From Actinomycetota bacterium (GTDB taxonomy: Bacteria; Actinomycetota; Thermoleophilia; Gaiellales; Gaiellaceae), in NCBI GenBank assembly GCA_013696595.1, contig JACCYG010000064.1, forward strand, positions 1 through 6,229: a stretch of DNA of 6,229 nucleotides, in the 5' to 3' direction. The notes under the pieces are model-generated. The model was not told where the DNA came from, made no database searches, and saw nothing but the letters and a program-made list of their open reading frames with translations. The position numbers were made by a program, and so were the translations under genes. Positions within the stretch are counted from its first letter, which is position 1. The number at the start of each line of letters is the position of its first letter. Shown here piece after piece: positions 1 to 4,831 of the stretch.

Positions 1-848
1 AGCTTGAACTGCACGGCCTGGAACTTCGAGATCGCGCGCCCGAACTGCACACGCTCGCGCGCGTAGCGCGCGGCCAGCTCGTAGGCGCCCTGGGCGAGCC
101 CGACACCCATCGCGGCCACCGAGATTCGGCCCCCGTCCAAGATCTCGAGGAACTGACGAAAACCGGCTCCTCGCTCGCCAAGCAGGTTCTCTGTCGGGAC
201 TGCGCAGTCGCTGAAGGAGAGCTCGCGCGTGTCCGACGCGTTCCAACCCATCTTCTCCATGGGCGCCGAGACCTCGTAGCCCGGGGCGCCGTTGGGCACG
301 ACGAGGTTGGAGATCTCGTCCTCGCCCGTGCGCGCGCTGATCGTCACGCAGGCGGAGATATCCGTGCCGGCGTTCGTGATGAAGATCTTGGAGCCGTTCA
401 CGACCCAGTGACCGTCACGCAGGTCGGCGCGAGTTTGTGTCGCGCCCGCGTCGGAGCCGGCGCCCGGCTCCGTCAGGCCGAAGGCGGCGAGCCGGCGGCC
501 GGAAGCGAGCTCGGGAAGCCAGCGTTCCTTCTGCTCGTCGGTGCCGAAGAGGAAGATCGGCATCGTCCCTAGGGAGGTGTGCGCGGCGACCGTGATCGCA
601 ACGGACGAGTCGACGCGGGTCAGCTCTTCGATCGCGATCGCGTACGAGAGCGTGTCGCCGCCCGCGCCGCCGTACTCCTCGGGGATCGGGATGCCCATGA
701 GCCCGAGCTCGGCGAGCTCGGCGATGATCTCGTACGGGAAGCGGTGCTCGCGGTCGAGCTCCTCGGCGACCGGCGCGATCCGTTCTTCCGCAAAGTCGCG
801 CACCGTGCGGCGCAGGAGCTCGTGCTCCTCCGAGAGGTCGTAGTTCAC
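1..848 (-). CDS. Acyl-CoA dehydrogenase, partial (C-terminus beyond window)
   Basis: FAD-dependent acyl-CoA dehydrogenase, catalysing alpha,beta-desaturation of an acyl-CoA and passing electrons to electron-transfer flavoprotein in the cytoplasm. Reading the minus strand from GTG at 848-846 gives 282 residues before the window ends; the family is usually about 380, so roughly 100 are missing. Visible family features are the N-terminal helical domain (about 1-120, with PEEYGGAG near 57-64), the FGLTEPGAGSDAGAT flavin/substrate segment (123-137), WVVNGSKIFITNAG (148-161), and RVQFGRAISKFQAVQ (266-280). The LDGGR segment (237-241) has Gly where isovaleryl-CoA and long-chain dehydrogenases carry their catalytic Glu, so the base is expected in the missing C-terminal part, as in short/medium-chain-type enzymes. 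The start is fixed by the GTGA overlap with the upstream pepA stop; no good ribosome site precedes it, which fits translational coupling. The exact substrate cannot be told. Confidence 0.95.
   Translation of the reverse strand, partial: MNYDLSEEHELLRRTVRDFAEERIAPVAEELDREHRFPYEIIAELAELGLMGIPIPEEYGGAGGDTLSYAIAIEELTRVDSSVAITVAAHTSLGTMPIFLFGTDEQKERWLPELASGRRLAAFGLTEPGAGSDAGATQTRADLRDGHWVVNGSKIFITNAGTDISACVTISARTGEDEISNLVVPNGAPGYEVSAPMEKMGWNASDTRELSFSDCAVPTENLLGERGAGFRQFLEILDGGRISVAAMGVGLAQGAYELAARYARERVQFGRAISKFQAVQFK
845..848 (-). other. GTGA stop/start overlap, pepA to acyl-CoA dehydrogenase
   Basis: On the minus strand the four bases GTGA contain the GTG start of the acyl-CoA dehydrogenase (848-846) and the TGA stop of pepA (847-845). 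Such overlaps usually mean one transcript and termination-reinitiation coupling. No Shine-Dalgarno sequence is evident within the last codons of pepA, so coupling would be the main way to start the downstream gene. Confidence 0.85.
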
Positions 849-2338
849 GCGGCGAGGCGGCGCGCGAGCTCGGCGAGAAGACGGACCCCGTACCCGGTGG
901 CGCCCAGGTGCGGGTAGTAGTCGCGGCCGCGGTCGAGGAACGCGGTCCCGGCCATGTCGACGTGCGCCCACGGACCCTCGCCGGCGAACTGGGCGAGGAA
1001 CAGCGCGGCGATGATCGGCGAGCCGCGCTTCTTCTCGGGGCAGTTCTTCACGTCCGCGAAGCACGATTCGAGGTAGCGGAAATAGGAGTGGTGCAGCGGC
1101 ATGGTCCATGCGTGGTCGCCGCTCGCCTCGGACGCGCCGTGAACCGACTCGATCCAGGCGGCGTCGTTTCCGAAGAGTCCCGCGTAGTAGTCGCCCATCG
1201 CCACCTGGATCGTCCCGGTCAGCGTGGCGAGATCGAGCAGGTGCGTCGCGCCCGCTTGGCGCGCGTACCAAAGGGCGTCGGCGAGGATGAGGCGCCCCTC
1301 GGCGTCGGTGTTGGTCACCTCGATCGTCTTGCCGTTCATCGCGGTGAGGATGTCGCCGGGGCGGTAGGCGTGGCCACCGGGCATGTTCTCGCAGGCGGGC
1401 ACGACCGCGATGATTCGAATGGGGATCCCAAGCTCTGCGATCGCTCCGAGCCCGGCGAGGATCGCGGCTCCGCCCCCCATGTCGGACTTCATCTCCTCGA
1501 GGTGTTCGGCCGGTTTGAGAGAGATGCCGCCAGCGTCGAAGGTGATCGCCTTTCCGACGAGCCCGAGGACGAAGTTCTGCGGGGCTTCGTCCGGTTCATA
1601 ACGGAGGATGATCAGGCGCGGGGCGTTGTGGCTTCCCTGGGCGACGGCAGAGAACGCGCCCATCCCGGCGTCGCGGATCTCGTCCACTCCTAGGGCTTCG
1701 AAGGAAATGCGGGGGGAACGGCCTGCGATGTCCTCGCCGAAGTCGGCGAGGTCGTCCGGCGTGAGCTCGTTCGGGGGCGCGTTCACGATGTCGCGGCACC
1801 GGTTGGTCCACCAGGCCACGACGTTTGCGCGGCGGGCTTCCTCGGCGGCGGCCGACACCCCCGGCCCGCAGAGAACGAGGCGCGCGATGGGAGCCCGCTT
1901 GTCGTTCCCCGTCTTCCACCGCCCCGCGTCGTACCCGCCCATCGCGACCCCCTCGACGATCGCGCGTGCCTGCTCCGCCGGCGAGACGGAGAAGCCGTTC
2001 CGCTCGAGGAGCCAGGCCATCGTCCCTCCACCGACACCGCCGGCGCGCACGGCGACCTGCGCGGCGGCCGTGCGGAGTTGATCCGCGTCGACCGATTCGC
2101 GCGCGCCGACACCGACGGCGGCGATCCGGTGCGCTGGGAGACCGTCGGTGTGCACGAGCGTCACCGTGCCTGGCGAGCCGCTGAGCTCCCCGTCATCGAT
2201 CAGATGGGTGAGGCGGCCGCGAACGACTTGGTCGAGGTCGCGTGCTCCGTCCGAGAGCTCGGCAGGATCCGGGACCGGAAACCCAAGGACGTCGGCCTCG
2301 ATTCCCTCCGGCGGCGTCTCGACGACGGAAACGTCCAT
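845..2338 (-). CDS. pepA: Leucyl aminopeptidase (M17 family, PepA)
   Basis: Cytosolic two-metal aminopeptidase removing N-terminal residues, often Leu, from peptides; the family forms hexamers. The 497-residue product matches the usual length of about 500. An N-terminal M17 macro-like domain (about 1-170) precedes the catalytic domain. All expected metal ligands are visible: K263 and D268 in VGKAITFDAGG, D286 in MKSDMGGG, D345 and E347 in the signature NTDAEGRLILADAL (343-356). Catalytic K275 (ISLKP) and R349 are also present, as is WAHVDMAGTAF near the C-terminus (457-467). I start at ATG 2338-2336 because the protein from there, MDVSVVETPP, has normal family length. The frame stays open upstream to an ATG at 2518, but those 60 residues are Arg/Ser-rich and unlike the family. 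No clear Shine-Dalgarno site is seen; TACCAT (plus positions 2351-2356) could be a -10 box giving a very short leader. The stop overlaps the acyl-CoA dehydrogenase start. Confidence 0.96.
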   Translation of the reverse strand: MDVSVVETPPEGIEADVLGFPVPDPAELSDGARDLDQVVRGRLTHLIDDGELSGSPGTVTLVHTDGLPAHRIAAVGVGARESVDADQLRTAAAQVAVRAGGVGGGTMAWLLERNGFSVSPAEQARAIVEGVAMGGYDAGRWKTGNDKRAPIARLVLCGPGVSAAAEEARRANVVAWWTNRCRDIVNAPPNELTPDDLADFGEDIAGRSPRISFEALGVDEIRDAGMGAFSAVAQGSHNAPRLIILRYEPDEAPQNFVLGLVGKAITFDAGGISLKPAEHLEEMKSDMGGGAAILAGLGAIAELGIPIRIIAVVPACENMPGGHAYRPGDILTAMNGKTIEVTNTDAEGRLILADALWYARQAGATHLLDLATLTGTIQVAMGDYYAGLFGNDAAWIESVHGASEASGDHAWTMPLHHSYFRYLESCFADVKNCPEKKRGSPIIAALFLAQFAGEGPWAHVDMAGTAFLDRGRDYYPHLGATGYGVRLLAELARRLAA

Positions 2339-2417
2339 GGCCGGCAGGTGATGGTAGCCGAACGGCGAAATCACTCGTTCGAGTGGGCTAACGGCGTTGC
2401 CCGCAGCCCCTCTCCCA

Positions 2418-2574
2418 GTGGAAGCCCTCCAAGATCTCGTCGGAGGGCTTCTGCATGAGCGCGAGCAACTGCGCTGCCGTGCATCCAGGGCCAAGCTGGA
2501 GTGAAACCGGCGGGACATCGTTCGCGTGCTCAGTGGGCGCTTGCGCGCTGGTCGCGCGTCACCCGACCGTCTAG
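2418..2574 (+). pseudogene. Possible remnant of a small (about 50-residue) gene, broken in frame
   Basis: From GTG 2418 one frame reads VEALQDLVGGLLHEREQL and on to RAKLE, then TGA at 2502-2504. The same frame continues past the stop with NRRDIVR (2505-2525). A second frame then gives AQWALAR (2528-2548), and a third gives LVARHPTV followed by TAG (2548-2574). Joined, the pieces resemble one short, charged, helical protein with the pattern LxxERxxLR...LExNRxxIVRxQWALARxLVARH, which I associate from memory with small uncharacterised actinobacterial proteins. Restoring it needs one stop changed and two small indels in about 75 bases. That suggests decay, though chance in GC-rich DNA or sequencing error is possible. 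No ribosome site precedes the GTG. I cannot name a function. Confidence 0.3.
2421..2451. repeat. Perfect 10-bp inverted repeat with 11-base spacer
   Basis: GAAGCCCTCC (2421-2430) is followed after 11 bases by its exact reverse complement GGAGGGCTTC (2442-2451). The arm centres are 21 bp apart, about two helical turns, as for a dimeric regulator, and the dyad lies between two divergent genes about 80 bases before the pepA start. As RNA it would fold into a strong hairpin in either leader. No run of T follows on either strand, so a classical intrinsic terminator is unlikely. It overlaps the start of the suspected gene remnant, so the symmetry could also be a coding accident. Confidence 0.4.
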
Positions 2575-2596
2575 GGGGAAGCGTCGCGTTCGTAGC

Positions 2597-2602
2597 GGGA
2601 GG
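2597..2602 (+). promoter_or_regulatory. GGGAGG ribosome-binding-like site, unusually close to ATG
   Basis: GGGAGG matches the anti-Shine-Dalgarno sequence well but ends only two bases before ATG 2605, closer than the usual 5-9 bases. An in-frame TAG at 2593-2595 makes ATG 2605 the earliest possible start of the transporter. A second purine run, AGGGGGAAG at 2573-2581, is too far away (23 bases). The poor spacing leaves the annotated start uncertain. Confidence 0.3.
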
Positions 2603-2604
2603 CT

Positions 2605-3885
2605 ATGGGTGCGACCGAGGACGCCGAAGCGCCGTCCAGCGCGATGCCGGGCGCCTCAGTGCTTCGTTTCGAAAAGGGGCTCGACGCGGTCTCGCTATTC
2701 TCGCTGGCCGTGCACGGCGTCGACCGCAAGGGGATCGCGGCGCTCTCGTCCGGGCACCTCGCCGCGGACCTCGCCCAGGGTGCGCTTCCCGCACTGCTGC
2801 CGTTCCTCGTCGTCAAGTTCGATCTCTCGTACACGATGGCCGCCGCGCTCGTGCTCGCCTCGACCATCTCCTCGTCTGTGATTCAGCCCGCCTTCGGCCA
2901 CTGGTCTGACGCGCGCGGAGCTCTTTGGCTCCTCCCGACCGGAGTTGCAGTTGCCGGCGTGGGGATGGCGCTCGCGGCCGTCGCGCCTTCGTATCCCCTC
3001 GTCATGCTCGCGGTGCTCGCGGCCGGGGTCGGAGTCGCCGCCTACCATCCGGAGGGCTCGAAGTTCGCGAGCTACGTGAGCGGGGCGCGCCGTGCGAGCG
3101 GCATGTCGCTCTTCTCGGTGGGCGGTAACCTCGGCTTCGCGACGGGTCCCCTCCTCGCCTCGGGCGTCATCGTCGCGTTCGGCTTGACGGGAGGCCTTCT
3201 CATCGCGCTTCCGGGTCTCGCGGTCGCGGCGATGCTCTTTGCCGCGCTCCCTTACCTCTCCACGTTCAGTCCGGAGGTGGCGCGAGACGAGGCGCCTGCC
3301 GAGCCCGGCCAGCCGCGGGCGCTCACGCTTCTTCTCGCCGTGGTCGGCCTGCGTGCGCTCGCCCACATGGGGCTCTTCACCTTCGTCCCCCTGTGGGAGA
3401 TTCACAAGGGGCACAGCGCCACGTACGGGACTGCTCTTCTCGGCGCCTTTCTCTTCGCGGGCGCTCTCGGCACCCTGGCCGCCGGTCCGCTTGCCGATCG
3501 TTTCGGGCGCCGGCGGGTGCTCGGGTGGAGCTTCGTTGCGGCGACCCCGCTCATCCTCGTCTACGTGATCGTCGGTGGAGCCGTCGGTGCGCTTGCCCTC
3601 GCGCTGAGCGGGGCCGCCGTGATCGGAAGCTTCGGTGTGACGCTCGTCATGAGCCAGGAGTACATGCCCGGGCGGGTCGGTATGGCGTCTGGGCTCTCGA
3701 TCGGTTTCGCGATCGGGCTCGGCGGGGTCGCGGCGGTCTGTCTGGGCGTCGTGGCCGATGCGATCGACCTGCGGACCGCGGTGCTCGCCACGGCGGCCGG
3801 TCCGGCGCTCGGGCTCCTCCTGACGCTCGCACTACCGCCCACCCGGCGGCCGCGTGTGGCCGAGCCTTTGCCGGCCTCCATCTAA
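2605..3885 (+). CDS. MFS transporter, fosmidomycin-resistance (Fsr)-like
   Basis: Integral inner-membrane protein of 426 residues, of the major facilitator superfamily, most like the fosmidomycin-resistance exporters. The similarity is to E. coli Fsr as I remember it: LSSGHLAADLAQGALPALLP (47-66) corresponds to its LSHLLNDM region, and YHPEGSKFAS (147-156) with SVGGNLGFATGPLLA (171-185) to its FHPESS and QVGGNFGSSLGPLLA. About twelve hydrophobic segments lie between residues 50 and 410. A variant of MFS motif A, GHWSDARG, is at 98-105, and a classic copy, GPLADRFGRRR, at 294-304; a hydrophilic central loop spans about 221-238. The family exports small molecules by proton antiport; the substrate here is unknown and need not be fosmidomycin. 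About 45 residues precede the first membrane segment, longer than I expect, so GTG 2710 or ATG 2644 are alternative starts. It is divergent from pepA and 163 bases ahead of the SDR gene. Confidence 0.9.
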   Translation: MGATEDAEAPSSAMPGASVLRFEKGLDAVSLFSLAVHGVDRKGIAALSSGHLAADLAQGALPALLPFLVVKFDLSYTMAAALVLASTISSSVIQPAFGHWSDARGALWLLPTGVAVAGVGMALAAVAPSYPLVMLAVLAAGVGVAAYHPEGSKFASYVSGARRASGMSLFSVGGNLGFATGPLLASGVIVAFGLTGGLLIALPGLAVAAMLFAALPYLSTFSPEVARDEAPAEPGQPRALTLLLAVVGLRALAHMGLFTFVPLWEIHKGHSATYGTALLGAFLFAGALGTLAAGPLADRFGRRRVLGWSFVAATPLILVYVIVGGAVGALALALSGAAVIGSFGVTLVMSQEYMPGRVGMASGLSIGFAIGLGGVAAVCLGVVADAIDLRTAVLATAAGPALGLLLTLALPPTRRPRVAEPLPASI

Positions 3886-3987
3886 GCGAGCGGCTCCCGG
3901 GCCGCAGAGCGCCATCAGGGTCCCGCGCCCATGTTTGCCCCCGGGGGACCCCCTTGGCTACCCCTGCGGTCAGCCTAGCGCCGAAAA

Positions 3988-4017
3988 ACGTGCACGTGGC
4001 GCGCGCTTCGTCACGAA
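3988..4017 (+). promoter_or_regulatory. Two adjacent palindromes upstream of the SDR gene, possible operator
   Basis: ACGTGCACGT (3988-3997) is a perfect 10-bp palindrome, and TTCGTCACGAA (4007-4017) is a perfect 11-bp dyad with one central base. Their centres are about 20 bp apart, on the same helical face, 32-61 bases before the GTG start. Dyads in this position often bind dimeric repressors such as TetR-type proteins. No regulator gene is in the window, and short palindromes are common in GC-rich DNA. Confidence 0.25.
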
Positions 4018-4033
4018 AAGCGTGCCGGACTGT

Positions 4034-4039
4034 GATAAA
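4034..4039 (+). promoter_or_regulatory. Possible -10 element (TGT-GATAAA) before the SDR gene
   Basis: GATAAA preceded by TGT resembles an extended -10 box and stands out in GC-rich surroundings. It ends nine bases before GTG 4049, so transcription would begin at or almost at the start codon, giving a leaderless or nearly leaderless mRNA, which is common in actinobacteria and would explain the absent ribosome site. No -35 match is seen at 17 bp. Confidence 0.2.
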
Positions 4040-4048
4040 CCGCCGCGC

Positions 4049-4822
4049 GTGGATCTCGGCCTCGAGGGTCGCGCCTTCGTTGTCGGCGGCGGGAGCCGCG
4101 GGCTCGGGCGCGCGGTGGCGGACGAGCTCGTCGTTGAGGGCGCCAAGGTGCTCCTTGTCGCGCGCGATCAGGACTCGCTCGACGAAGCGGTGCGCGAGCT
4201 CGGCCCCCAGCACGCCTACGCGTGCGCCGCCGACGTCTCAGCGCCGGACGCCGCCGAGACGGTGGCCGCCGCGGTCGACGCGGAGCTCGGCCGCCTCGAC
4301 GGCATCCTCGTGAACCACGGCGGCCCTCCGGCGGGAAGGACCTTCGAGCTGACGGACGACCAGTGGACAGACTCCTTCCAGCTCGTGGTCGGCGGGCCGA
4401 TCCGGCTCCTTCGGGCCCTCGTGCCCAAGCTCGGCGACGGTGCGTCTGTCGTCTTCATCACTTCGTGGTCGATACGCGAGCCCGTCCCGAACCTCGACGC
4501 CTCGAACGTCCTTCGGCCAGGCGTCGCCGGCCTGGTCAAGGTGCTTGCGCAGGAGCTCGCCCCCGGCGTTCGTGTGAACAGCGTCGCGCCGGGCCGGTTT
4601 GCGACCGAGCGCGGAATGTCGCTCGCGCGCACGAGGGCCGAGGAGAAGGGAGTATCCGTCGAGGACGCGATGGCCGAGATGGCCGGCGACATCCCGCTGG
4701 GTCGCTACGGCGACCCCCCGGAACTCGCTCGGCTCGCCGCCTTCCTCCTCTCCCCGGCGGCCTCTTATGTGAACGGCGTCAACGTCCTCGCGGACGGTGG
4801 ACTGATCGCCGCGCTCCCCTGA
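4049..4822 (+). CDS. Atypical SDR-family protein (3-oxoacyl-ACP reductase-like), catalytic Tyr/Lys replaced
   Basis: A 257-residue short-chain dehydrogenase/reductase homologue, the normal length for classical SDRs. The Rossmann nucleotide-binding motif is GGGSRGLG (13-20), with G in place of the usual first T; AADV (60-63) and NHGGP (89-93, replacing NNAG) follow. The tail RVNSVAPG (175-182) and the C-terminal YVNGVNVLADGG (240-251) are typical of the family. Ser139 sits at the catalytic Ser position, but where YxxxK is expected the sequence is LDASN (149-153): Tyr is Leu and Lys is Asn, followed by R156. This PNLxxSNxxR arrangement fits the atypical beta-ketoacyl reductase-like SDR subgroup that lacks the standard tetrad, so the reaction is unknown. 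GTG 4049 was chosen because VDLGLEGRAF begins directly at the Rossmann fold; the frame is open back to GTG 3854 but that stretch is Arg/Pro-rich, and GTG 4022 is a lesser alternative. It converges on the carboxylase gene. Confidence 0.9.
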   Translation: MDLGLEGRAFVVGGGSRGLGRAVADELVVEGAKVLLVARDQDSLDEAVRELGPQHAYACAADVSAPDAAETVAAAVDAELGRLDGILVNHGGPPAGRTFELTDDQWTDSFQLVVGGPIRLLRALVPKLGDGASVVFITSWSIREPVPNLDASNVLRPGVAGLVKVLAQELAPGVRVNSVAPGRFATERGMSLARTRAEEKGVSVEDAMAEMAGDIPLGRYGDPPELARLAAFLLSPAASYVNGVNVLADGGLIAALP

Positions 4823-4831
4823 GCAGCCCAA

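Larger units (their letters stand above)
2339..2604. other. Divergent intergenic region between pepA and the transporter gene
   Basis: These 266 bases lie between the pepA start and the transporter start, so they must hold the promoters of both. I see no convincing -35/-10 pair on either strand; the best single element is TACCAT on the minus strand (plus 2351-2356), 12 bases before the pepA ATG. The region also holds a perfect inverted repeat (2421-2451) and a probable broken small gene on the plus strand (2418-2574), both listed separately. Confidence 0.6.
3886..4048. other. Spacer between transporter and SDR genes, with several short dyads
   Basis: The 163-base gap holds GCGGC/GCCGC around a six-base loop (3890-3905) just after the transporter stop, and GGGTCCC (3918-3924) pairing with GGGACCC (3945-3951) around a C5G5 palindrome (3938-3947). 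Either could form a GC-rich hairpin after the transporter gene, but neither is followed by a T run, so a terminator is only weakly supported. Two further dyads nearer the SDR gene are listed separately. I see no small gene here. Confidence 0.4.

Noticed and set aside
195..209. ELNARIQVEHPVTE (residues 195-208 of the carboxylase fragment) as an active-site change, A instead of T after N
   Set aside because: The catalytic E, N, R and E positions are intact and Asn-Ala at this place occurs in many functional biotin carboxylases, so it is not a defect. Coordinates here are residue numbers.
908..1693. Long plus-strand open frame (261 codons) opposite pepA
   Set aside because: It is antisense to a strongly supported gene with conserved active-site motifs; long antisense frames are expected in GC-rich coding DNA and its translation shows no recognisable domain.
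2339..2518. 60-residue N-terminal extension of pepA from ATG 2518
   Set aside because: It is Arg/Ser-rich, unlike the M17 family, and the protein from ATG 2338 already has full normal length. The extension would also lie opposite the suspected gene remnant.
2695..3414. Minus-strand open frame (239 codons) opposite the transporter gene
   Set aside because: Its translation is dominated by Arg/Glu/His with no domain pattern, as expected for the complement of a hydrophobic membrane-protein gene.
3890..3951. Intrinsic terminator after the transporter gene
   Set aside because: GC-rich dyads are present (3890-3905; 3918-3951) but no T run follows, so I describe them as spacer structure without calling a terminator.
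3854..4048. 65-residue N-terminal extension of the SDR protein from GTG 3854
   Set aside because: It overlaps the end of the transporter gene, is Arg/Pro/Cys-rich, and precedes a Rossmann fold that normally begins within a few residues of the start.
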